NCBI GenBank assembly: GCA_021790625.1
Contig: JAJYGL010000095.1
Coordinates: 10,615 to 32,929 of the forward strand
DNA length: 22,315 nt
Source: Pseudomonadota bacterium
GTDB lineage: Bacteria > Pseudomonadota > Gammaproteobacteria > Burkholderiales > Sulfuriferulaceae
Direction of reading: 5' to 3'
A program made the position numbers and the translations under genes. Each line of letters begins with the position of its first letter. Within the stretch, counting starts at the first letter, position 1. Shown here piece after piece: positions 15,899 through 22,315 of this stretch. Below the pieces are notes generated by a model that worked only from the letters and a program-made list of their open reading frames with translations, was not told where the DNA came from and did no database searches.

Positions 15899-17782
15899 TT
15901 ACAACTCTACTTGTGTACCCAACTCGATAACCCGATTGGTGGGAATATGGAAAAACGCTGTTGCACTACTGCCATTACGCGCCATACTAACGAACAATCG
16001 TTCGCGCCATAAGGCCATGCCCGGCATCTTGGTCACCACCAGCGTTTCGCGGCTCAAAAAGAATGATGTTTCCATCAGGTTCAACGGATGACCGCGCAAC
16101 TTCAGCGGAGCCAGCGCCAAAGGCACGTTGGGTTCTTCTTTGAACCCAAAATGTATGGAAATACTATAGAAGCCGGCTGCAATTTTCTCCACCTGCAAGC
16201 GTTCCTGGTTTTCTATCCAGGGTTTGTTCCGCATCACGACAGTCAACACGACGACCGTTTCATGCAGCACTTTGTTGTGCAGCAGATTGTGCAACATGGC
16301 ATGGGGCACATTGTTCAGATTGGTGGTCAGAAATATCGCCGTGCCCGGCACGCGCAAGGGCGAATCTTCCATCAAACCCTGCACGAAAGGCTTCAACGCA
16401 ATCGACTGCGCCTGCAAGCGCTCGGCCAACAACTCACGCCCGCGCTTCCATGTACTCATCAACGTGAACATGATGCCGCCAATGGCCAGAGGGAACCAGC
16501 CTCCCTCAAAAATCTTGACCAGGTTGGCGCCAAAAAATGATAAATCGATGGTCAGGAAAAAAGCCATCCCTGCCAGCGTCATCGCCTTGTTCCAATGCCA
16601 CATGCGCCGCGCCACCACGAACACAAGCAGGGTATCAATCGTAATGGTGCCCGTCACCGCCAAGCCATAAGCCCAACCCAGATTTGCCGAAGACCGAAAC
16701 CCGAGAATCAACGCGACGACGCCCAGCATCATCATCCAGTTCATCGACGGCACGTAAATCTGACCGATTTCGCGGGCTGACGTATGCACGACATTGGTTC
16801 GCGGCAAGAAACCCAACTGAATCGCCTGTTGCGTCATGGAAAATACGCCGGAAATAACCGCTTGCGATGCAATGACCGTTGCCGCGGTAGACAGCGCCAC
16901 CATCGGATATAACGCCCACTTGGGCGCCATGGCATAAAACGGATTGGCTGCTGCGGCATGATCGAGCATCATCAGCGCACCCTGACCGAAATAATTCAAT
17001 ACCAGTGCAGGCAAGACCAACAAAAACCAGGACAAGCGGATCGGTTGCGGGCCAAAATGCCCCATATCGGCATACAGCGCTTCTGCGCCGGTGACCGTCA
17101 GTACCACAGCGCCAAGCGCCAGAAATCCCTGTATGCCATGCCCGGTCAGGAACTCGACGGCATAAACAGGGTTCGTCGCTTGCAGAATCTGTGGGGCGCG
17201 CGCAATCTGCAACACGCCCAGTACCGCAATCACGACAAACCACACCACCATGACCGGACCAAACAACGCGCCGACAGTAGAAGTACCCTTACTCTGAATA
17301 TAAAACAGCCCCACCAACACCAACAATGACAATGGGATGACGAACGGTGTAAAACCGGGGGCAGCCACCTCCAGACCTTCCATCGCGGAAAGCACTGAAA
17401 TGGCCGGCGTGATGAGGCCATCACCAAAAAACAGTGCTGCCCCGAACAGGCCAAACATAATCAATACGTTGCGGACGCGCTCATCCTCGCGCAACAGGCG
17501 CCGGATCAATGCCATCAACGCCATGATGCCGCCTTCGCCGTGATTATCGGCCCGCATGATGAACACCACAAACTTGAGCGCCACGACCAGCAACAGCGAC
17601 CACAAAACCAATGACAAAATGCCGTACAGGTTTCCTGTGTTAACGTCCACACCGTGCCCCGTCGCAAAAACCGTCTGCAAGGCATACAACGGGCTGGTAC
17701 CGATATCACCAAACACGACACCAATAGCGGCTAGCGCCAATGCCGCCAAATTCCGTTTCCTGCTGTTATCGCCTGCTGCCAT
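15899..17782 (-). CDS. kup: Kup (TrkD) potassium uptake protein
   Basis: Inner-membrane K+/H+ symporter of the KUP/HAK/KT family. With the ATG at 17780-17782 the protein is 627 residues, close to E. coli Kup. The family signature GDIGTSPLYA is at 25-34 in the first membrane span. About twelve hydrophobic spans follow to roughly residue 440, including SVLSAMEGLEVAAP. A cytoplasmic C-terminal domain then includes GTAIFLTTNLNNVPHAMLHNLLHNKVLHE, typical of the family. The frame is open to a TTG at 17819-17821, which would overlap pgsA by 17 bp and add 13 polar residues. I prefer the ATG, although its ribosome-binding site (AGAGA) is weak. It follows pgsA by 22 bp and is followed closely by def. 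Confidence 0.96.
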   Translation of the reverse strand: MAAGDNSRKRNLAALALAAIGVVFGDIGTSPLYALQTVFATGHGVDVNTGNLYGILSLVLWSLLLVVALKFVVFIMRADNHGEGGIMALMALIRRLLREDERVRNVLIMFGLFGAALFFGDGLITPAISVLSAMEGLEVAAPGFTPFVIPLSLLVLVGLFYIQSKGTSTVGALFGPVMVVWFVVIAVLGVLQIARAPQILQATNPVYAVEFLTGHGIQGFLALGAVVLTVTGAEALYADMGHFGPQPIRLSWFLLVLPALVLNYFGQGALMMLDHAAAANPFYAMAPKWALYPMVALSTAATVIASQAVISGVFSMTQQAIQLGFLPRTNVVHTSAREIGQIYVPSMNWMMMLGVVALILGFRSSANLGWAYGLAVTGTITIDTLLVFVVARRMWHWNKAMTLAGMAFFLTIDLSFFGANLVKIFEGGWFPLAIGGIMFTLMSTWKRGRELLAERLQAQSIALKPFVQGLMEDSPLRVPGTAIFLTTNLNNVPHAMLHNLLHNKVLHETVVVLTVVMRNKPWIENQERLQVEKIAAGFYSISIHFGFKEEPNVPLALAPLKLRGHPLNLMETSFFLSRETLVVTKMPGMALWRERLFVSMARNGSSATAFFHIPTNRVIELGTQVEL

Positions 17783-17804
17783 TGTCTCTGCTATCAGAGT
17801 ATGG

Positions 17805-18386
17805 TTATCCACGATGCACAATCTCCCTCCACGCGCAGCGCAGATAATACACCATAGACCACAAGGTTAACAGCGCCGCCAGCCAGATAAGCCAGGTGCC
17901 CGTCTGTTGCACCTTCCAGCCAATCAACGGCGTGTGCCATAACAAACAAAGGATGGCCAACATCTGCACCGTGGTCTTGACTTTACCCAACATCGATACC
18001 GCGACACTGCCGCCAGCACCCATTCCAGCCATCCATTCCCGCAAGGCAGAAATGGTAATCTCCCGCCCGATGATAATAAACGCCACCAGCGCATCGACCC
18101 GATGCAACTGCACCAGCATGACCAACGCGGCTGCCACCATCAACTTGTCGGCCACCGGATCGAGAAACGCACCAAATGCCGAAGTCTGTCTGAGCACGCG
18201 CGCCAGATATCCGTCCAGCCAGTCAGTCAACGCCGCGACACCGAACATCGCAGCAGCCACAGCGTCCCGATGTATGCTCAGCCACCAGTCGACCGGGAAA
18301 TAAAATACTGCCACCATCAGCGGAATCAGCACGATGCGCAGCCAGGTCAACAGATTGGGCAAATTAATTGGCATCACGACAACCAT
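17805..18386 (-). CDS. pgsA: CDP-diacylglycerol-glycerol-3-phosphate 3-phosphatidyltransferase
   Basis: Makes phosphatidylglycerol phosphate from CDP-diacylglycerol and glycerol-3-phosphate at the inner membrane. The CDP-alcohol phosphatidyltransferase motif is complete: D55-xx-D58-G-xx-AR-x8-G72-xxx-D76-xxx-D80 (DWLDGYLAR and GAFLDPVADK). The N-terminal NLPNLLTWLRI and about five to six hydrophobic spans fit PgsA. The length is 193 residues from the ATG at 18386 or 189 from the ATG at 18374. The latter gives the more typical MPINLPNLLTW start, and no ribosome-binding site decides between them. It is the first gene of the 12-gene minus-strand run and is divergent from the c-di-GMP gene. Confidence 0.96.
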   Translation of the reverse strand: MVVVMPINLPNLLTWLRIVLIPLMVAVFYFPVDWWLSIHRDAVAAAMFGVAALTDWLDGYLARVLRQTSAFGAFLDPVADKLMVAAALVMLVQLHRVDALVAFIIIGREITISALREWMAGMGAGGSVAVSMLGKVKTTVQMLAILCLLWHTPLIGWKVQQTGTWLIWLAALLTLWSMVYYLRCAWREIVHRG

Positions 18387-18413
18387 TATCTAGCATTGAT
18401 CTACAATGCCCCG

Positions 18414-18440
18414 ATTCTAACCTGAATATGACATTTACAA
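18414..18440 (-). promoter_or_regulatory. Weak candidate pgsA promoter
   Basis: On the minus strand TTGTAA (18435-18440) is followed after 15 bp by TAGAAT (18414-18419). The -10 box matches 4/6 and is well placed, about 30-40 bp before the start codon. The -35 box matches 4/6 at short spacing, and it lies inside the inverted repeat at 18434-18452. A start for the long minus-strand gene run is expected here; the exact boxes are uncertain. Confidence 0.3.
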
Positions 18441-18452
18441 AACGCTTGTAAA
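18434..18452. repeat. Inverted repeat TTTACAA-N5-TTGTAAA
   Basis: Perfect 7-bp arms with a 5-nt spacer, about 48 bp upstream of the pgsA start and overlapping its candidate -35 region. This form and place suit an operator for a dimeric regulator of pgsA and perhaps of the divergent c-di-GMP gene. The regulator cannot be named. The dyad is not followed by a clean T-tract on either strand. Confidence 0.5.
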
Positions 18453-18654
18453 ATGGCACCTGCAAATTTCGGGAAGCATTGATTTATTTCCACATGATCG
18501 CGATGACAACCTGACAGAGCAAATCCGTGGTTTTATGGAAATACACCGACCAAAAAATTTCAAAGTCATCTGGACGTCAATCAGAATTTGCGCGTAAAAT
18601 TACGTATGCAGAAATAAGAATCATTGACTTATTCCCACAGGGTCGCGGCGGCGG

Positions 18655-18673
18655 TCTGGTAAAACAAACCAGA
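18655..18673 (+). promoter_or_regulatory. Hairpin in the leader of the GGDEF/EAL gene
   Basis: TCTGGT and ACCAGA form a perfect 6-bp stem around a 7-nt loop, 72 nt before the start codon at 18746. There is no following U-tract, so it is not a terminator. The surrounding leader lacks the conserved GGGACGCAAAGCC-type element of c-di-GMP-I riboswitches. Its role is unknown. Confidence 0.35.
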
Positions 18674-18745
18674 GGTTCGACAAGTGCCGAGAAACGAGTC
18701 ACAACGCCATTCAGGGAAAAACGTATTGTATACAGGGAAGACAAA

Positions 18746-20785
18746 ATGTCATCTAGTCCCGTAGAAAACAGTGATTCCGGTTTAGCGTCAATCCTGCTGA
18801 AAGCCTTGGATACCCTCGATGAAGCCGTGCTGATTACCGATGTCGAACACCGTATCCTGTTCGTCAACGCCGCTTTTACACGCTGGACAGGTTACGCCAT
18901 TGCCGACCTGCAATACAAAACCCCCGCCTTTCTGCGTTCCGGCGCAATCGCTCAATCCGTCCGCGATACCATGCAACATGCATTGCAGCAACAAAAAATC
19001 TGGCAAGGCGAATTCACCAACCGACGCAAAAATGGTGACATTTACCTCGACCACGTCAATATCATCGCGCTGACCGACCCACAAGGCAATATTACCCACT
19101 ATGTCGGCAAATATCTGGACGGCAGCCCGCACAAACAGCAGGAAAAAAGACTGCACCGGATGGCCATGTACGACGAACTGACCGACCTGCCCAACCGCCG
19201 CCTGCTGCAGAGCCACCTTTCCCAAGCCATGGTACGCTGCCAGCGTCACGACAAGGCCATGGCCGTCTGCATGCTTGATCTCGACGGCTTCAAACCGGTC
19301 AACGACACTTACGGCCATGAAATTGGCGATTACGTATTGATCACGCTAAGCAGGCGCATCCCCGAACATTTGCGTAAATCCGACATGGTGGCACGTTTGG
19401 GTGGCGACGAATTTGTTTTGCTGATTGAAGAGTTGTGCGGGGTAACCGACCTCATTCCGCTGCTGGAAAAAATTCATGCCGCCATCACCGCGCCCATACT
19501 ATTGCCCAGCGGCGACGAAATCCAGGTTGGCACCAGCATGGGTATCTACTTATACCCGTATGGTGATGCGGACATCAGCGATCAATTGTTGCGCTGTGCC
19601 GATCACGCCCTGTATGAAAGCAAATCCCACAAAAACGATCGAGACCGCTTCTGGGCGCTGTTTGGCGAAAAACTGCTGCCCATCAGCGGCCAGAACACGC
19701 AACGTCTGCTGGAAAACGGGCATCTGGACATTGATTACCAACCCATCATCGCCAATAAAACCGGATTGGTGGTTGGCATTGAAGCGCTGGCAAGATTAAA
19801 AGATGAAAATGGTCACCCGCTGGATCCAAATCAGTTTCTGCCTAACCTCGACACCAAAAACCTGTGCGACATCAGCACCCTGTTGCTTGGACAAGCCCTA
19901 CAGGATTTAAAACGTCTCGACGAACGGCATCCGGCCACCAAACTCTGGTTATCGTTCAACGTCAATCCTGCCTGCCTTACCCCACCTTTCATCACGGCGC
20001 TAAGTAATATTATTACCACCAATGGCATCGCACCGGAACGCATCAGTCTGGAAATTCTAAAACGCCAAGACTTCCTTGAAAACAGCATTACACTGGGTCT
20101 ATTGCAGCAAATCAAGGGACTAGGCGTCAAACTCACACTGGATGACATTGACAACAGTGACGGACGCGCATTACGCCTGAGCGAATTGCCCATCGACACC
20201 ATCAAACTGGATGAAAACTTCGTGCGACATCTGGAACAGCGCCCGCAAGACCTGCATTTCGTGCGGGCCATTCAGAACCTCGCCATGGACCTGAAAGTCG
20301 ATCTGATTGTAGAAGGCATCGAAACCCCAACGATTCTGGATGCCATGCAAACCACCGGTATTCCTTTCCTGCAAGGCTACGCCATTTCACGACCACTGAA
20401 TTTCAGCGAACTCGACCGGTTCCTCGATACCTACCAACCCACCACAGCCGAGTTACCACAAACCTTGTTTGGTTATTATGCTGGCACCATGGCATCGCAC
20501 AATTCCATCAAAAAAATGTTCATGATCAACCCGGCAGAACTCGATATCCAGTCGCTCGGCGATAGCCGCCAATGTCGCGGATACGGTGTGCAGGAGCGTC
20601 TCGGTCATGGCGAAGGCACGCTCATGGCGCAACTGCACCATGATTACCACCACGCCATCAGCATTGCTGCCCAACACGCCAGCGATCATTTCAGAAACCA
20701 ATATTGGGATCTGGTCGAAGAAAAATTGCAAATCTTTCTGCAACTGATGCTGGAAGAATGGAAAAAAACAAAACCCGAACGTTAA
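18746..20785 (+). CDS. PAS-GGDEF-EAL c-di-GMP protein with C-terminal CZB-like domain
   Basis: A predicted c-di-GMP turnover or sensing protein, 679 residues, no membrane spans. A PAS domain (about 12-125; ITDVEHRILFVNAAFTRWTGY) precedes GGDEF (about 135-305). There DLDGFKPVNDTYGHEIGD and GGDEF (219-223) are intact, and an RxxD I-site (210-213) lies five residues before GGDEF, so diguanylate cyclase activity with product inhibition is plausible. The EAL domain (about 317-565) keeps E346 (EAL), N405, E436, D466/D467, K487, E523 and Q543. The loop-6 DFGTGYSS is replaced by DIDNSDGR, and the second Glu of the ExxE motif is K439, so phosphodiesterase activity is doubtful. The tail (about 575-679) has H585, C610 and HHDYHH (631-636), spaced like the zinc site of CZB domains. 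I chose the ATG at 18746, with AGGGAAG upstream; the frame opens at 18527. Confidence 0.9.
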   Translation: MSSSPVENSDSGLASILLKALDTLDEAVLITDVEHRILFVNAAFTRWTGYAIADLQYKTPAFLRSGAIAQSVRDTMQHALQQQKIWQGEFTNRRKNGDIYLDHVNIIALTDPQGNITHYVGKYLDGSPHKQQEKRLHRMAMYDELTDLPNRRLLQSHLSQAMVRCQRHDKAMAVCMLDLDGFKPVNDTYGHEIGDYVLITLSRRIPEHLRKSDMVARLGGDEFVLLIEELCGVTDLIPLLEKIHAAITAPILLPSGDEIQVGTSMGIYLYPYGDADISDQLLRCADHALYESKSHKNDRDRFWALFGEKLLPISGQNTQRLLENGHLDIDYQPIIANKTGLVVGIEALARLKDENGHPLDPNQFLPNLDTKNLCDISTLLLGQALQDLKRLDERHPATKLWLSFNVNPACLTPPFITALSNIITTNGIAPERISLEILKRQDFLENSITLGLLQQIKGLGVKLTLDDIDNSDGRALRLSELPIDTIKLDENFVRHLEQRPQDLHFVRAIQNLAMDLKVDLIVEGIETPTILDAMQTTGIPFLQGYAISRPLNFSELDRFLDTYQPTTAELPQTLFGYYAGTMASHNSIKKMFMINPAELDIQSLGDSRQCRGYGVQERLGHGEGTLMAQLHHDYHHAISIAAQHASDHFRNQYWDLVEEKLQIFLQLMLEEWKKTKPER

Positions 20786-20799
20786 CGGAACCTCAAACG

Positions 20800-20828
20800 T
20801 GAACAGCTCGCCTCATTTCAGGTAAAAT
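20800..20828 (+). promoter_or_regulatory. Candidate mfd promoter
   Basis: TGAACA (20800-20805; 4/6 to TTGACA), a 17-bp spacer and TAAAAT (20823-20828; 5/6 to TATAAT) lie in the 76-bp gap before mfd, with the -10 box 33 bp upstream of the ATG. Placement and spacing are good. No terminator is visible after the preceding gene, so read-through into mfd is also possible. Confidence 0.55.
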
Positions 20829-20861
20829 CCCCGCTTCCATTCCGTATTACCTGCCCGTCTT

Positions 20862-22315
20862 ATGCCGTTTTCCATCCCAATCCCTCAACCGGGTCACCGG
20901 TTGCCCGTTGCCAACTGGCATGGCAGCGGCGATGCGTTGGCACTCGCCAACCTCGCGCAACGGCACCATCCGCTTTTCATCCTGTGCGCCCAAGGCAGTG
21001 ATGCACGCCGCCTGCAGGAGGAAATGCACTGGTTTGCGCCGACACTGAACATCCGGTTTTTGCCGGACTGGGAAACCCTGCCCTATGACCAGTTCTCCCC
21101 CCACCAAGATTTGGTATCGGAACGCCTGTCCAGTCTTTATCTGCTGGCAACAGAACAATGCGATGTCATCATCGTACCGGTTTCCAGCGCGCTAGGCCGG
21201 TTACCACCGCGCGAATGGCTCACCGCACACAGCTTTCTGCTGCATCGTGGTCAAAAATTGGACGTCAACCAATTACGTGAACAATTAATCGATGCAGGTT
21301 ATCAGGCCACGAGCCAGGTTGCCCTGCCGGGCGAATACTGTGTTCGCGGGGGCATCATCGATCTCTACCCGATGGGTAGCCCGCTTCCCTACCGCATTGA
21401 TCTGTTCGATGACACCATTGACACCCTGCGTACTTTTGATGTCGATAACCAGCGCAGCATTTATCCCGTCGATGAAATCCGTCTCCTGCCCGCACACGAA
21501 TTTCCACTTGATGAAAACGGCATCGCCCGTTTCCGGCAACACTTTCGCGATCACTTTGACGGCGACCCTTCACGCAAACAACCCTATCGCGATATCAGCA
21601 ATGGGCTGGCGCCAGCGGGCATCGAATATTATCTGCCGCTGTTTTTTGAACATACCGCCGATATTTTTGATTATTTGCCGCGACATACACTCGCTTGTCT
21701 GCATGGGGAAATGGATGGAGCCGCACAACATTTTTGGCGTGACACCCTCAACCGTTACCGCTTGCTGCAATACGACAAAGACCGCCCCATTCTGCCGCCA
21801 GAAACCCTGTTCCTGACTGCCGAACAGTTTTTTGTTCGCCTGCAACCCCACGCCCGTATCATCATCCAGAGCGAACCAGGCGAGCAAAGCGCCCCCTTGC
21901 CTGATATCGCTATCGAGCGTCGCGCAGAAGATCCATTAAGTAAATTCCGCCGCTTCTGTCACGAATTCCCCGGGCCCATCACACTACTGGCGGAAAGCGC
22001 CGGCCGTGCCGAAACCATCCTGCAATATCTGCACGAACATGAACTGCGTGCCATTCCCTGCGAAAACTTTTCTGCCTGCCAGTCCGAACATCCCATTACC
22101 ATCGCCACTTCACCATTGGCACGCGGATTCATCCTGCAAGACACCCCGCCATGGGCACTCATCACTGAAGCCGAACTCTATGCCGGTGCGCCGCGCATCC
22201 ATGGTCGCAACCGTGCTCGTCCGACACAAATTGACCATGTGTTACGCGATCTGTCCGAAATCAAACCCGGCGACCCGGTCGTTCATAGCGAGCATGGCAT
22301 CGGTCGCTACCAAGG
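20862..22315 (+). CDS. mfd: Transcription-repair coupling factor Mfd (3' end beyond window)
   Basis: Mfd recognises RNA polymerase stalled at DNA damage, pushes it off with its translocase and recruits UvrA. The frame is open from the ATG at 20862 to the window end, 484 codons, about 40 percent of a full Mfd (around 1150 residues). The UvrB-like N-terminal module is clear: FLPDWETLPYDQFSPH (about 66-81), then GEYCVRGGIIDLYPMGSPLPYRIDLFDDTIDTLRTFD (157-193) and QRSIYPVDEIRLLPA. Where UvrB has a Walker A, this protein has only a degenerate GSGDALALA, as is usual for Mfd. The last visible residues, about 465-484 (LSEIKPGDPVVHSEHGIGRYQG), begin the CarD-like RNA-polymerase-interacting domain. The helicase motors lie beyond the window. 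The start has only a weak ribosome-binding site. Confidence 0.97.
   Translation, partial: MPFSIPIPQPGHRLPVANWHGSGDALALANLAQRHHPLFILCAQGSDARRLQEEMHWFAPTLNIRFLPDWETLPYDQFSPHQDLVSERLSSLYLLATEQCDVIIVPVSSALGRLPPREWLTAHSFLLHRGQKLDVNQLREQLIDAGYQATSQVALPGEYCVRGGIIDLYPMGSPLPYRIDLFDDTIDTLRTFDVDNQRSIYPVDEIRLLPAHEFPLDENGIARFRQHFRDHFDGDPSRKQPYRDISNGLAPAGIEYYLPLFFEHTADIFDYLPRHTLACLHGEMDGAAQHFWRDTLNRYRLLQYDKDRPILPPETLFLTAEQFFVRLQPHARIIIQSEPGEQSAPLPDIAIERRAEDPLSKFRRFCHEFPGPITLLAESAGRAETILQYLHEHELRAIPCENFSACQSEHPITIATSPLARGFILQDTPPWALITEAELYAGAPRIHGRNRARPTQIDHVLRDLSEIKPGDPVVHSEHGIGRYQ

Larger units (their letters stand above)
18387..18745. other. Divergent intergenic region between pgsA and the GGDEF/EAL gene
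   Basis: This 359-nt stretch has no convincing gene. For pgsA, TAGAAT (minus strand, 18414-18419) resembles a -10 box, with TTGTAA 15 bp upstream as a poor -35. For the plus strand, TTCAAA (18559-18564), 17 bp, CAGAAT (18582-18587) is a weak candidate (4/6 each). The part from 18527 onward is open in frame with the downstream gene for 73 codons. Those codons give a basic stretch of no recognisable domain, and a good ribosome-binding site marks the start at 18746, so I treat it as a long leader. Two inverted repeats in it are listed separately. Confidence 0.6.

Noticed and set aside
18454..18470. TGGCAC followed by TGCAAATTT resembling a sigma-54 promoter
   Set aside because: The GG and GC dinucleotides are not 10 bp apart, and there is no GC at the expected -12 position.
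18640..18745. Possible c-di-GMP (GEMM) riboswitch in the leader of the GGDEF/EAL gene, because of CACAGGG and CAAACC strings
   Set aside because: The two strings are not in the right order or spacing, and the second conserved element (GGGACGCAAAGCC-like) is missing. The hairpin present is a plain 6-bp stem.
18527..18745. A 73-residue N-terminal extension of the PAS-GGDEF-EAL protein
   Set aside because: The stretch is basic with no recognisable domain, and a clear AGGGAAG ribosome-binding site precedes the ATG at 18746. Kept only as an alternative.

Overview
The window is chromosomal housekeeping DNA from a proteobacterium, most likely a betaproteobacterium. That placement is an inference. 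It rests on the family-typical proteins and on the gene order greA, DUF4149 membrane protein, rlmE, ftsH, folP, glmM next to a pst phosphate-uptake operon. I see no mobile element, CRISPR array, rRNA or tRNA. Base and codon use look uniform throughout.

Layout. (1) 1-1395, plus strand: the 3' end of a pst operon, pstA (cut by the window start) and pstB, with no phoU behind it. (2) 1432-18386, minus strand: an uninterrupted run of 12 genes, in transcription order pgsA, kup, def, dnaE, carA, carB, greA, a DUF4149 membrane protein, rlmE, ftsH, folP, glmM. Many junctions overlap or nearly touch: def/dnaE by 11 bp, carB/greA and folP/glmM by 4 bp (ATGA). dnaE and carA both appear to start with TTG. 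The run is broken into transcription units by a good promoter with a structured leader ahead of carA, a probable promoter ahead of ftsH, and a strong hairpin terminator between ftsH and folP. (3) 18387-18745: a 359-nt divergent intergenic region with inverted repeats. (4) 18746-20785, plus strand: a PAS-GGDEF-EAL protein with a zinc-binding-like C-terminal domain. (5) 20862-22315, plus strand: the 5' third of mfd, running off the window end, with its own promoter.

How the genes work together. carA/carB make carbamoyl phosphate for arginine and pyrimidines. greA and mfd act on stalled RNA polymerase. dnaE replicates DNA and def matures nascent proteins. FtsH, RlmE, PgsA and GlmM serve membrane quality control, ribosome maturation, phospholipid synthesis and wall precursor synthesis. 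Kup and Pst import potassium and phosphate.

Two places deserve attention. The first is the carA 5' region. A four-copy 14-bp tandem repeat abuts a good promoter, and the leader that follows carries a terminator-like hairpin with a U-rich tract. A five-codon arginine-rich reading frame (MRRAR-stop) overlaps that hairpin, which suggests arginine-responsive attenuation. The second is the c-di-GMP protein. Its GGDEF domain and I-site look intact and its EAL domain has a degenerate loop 6. Its tail matches the His/Cys/His/His layout of CZB zinc sensors.
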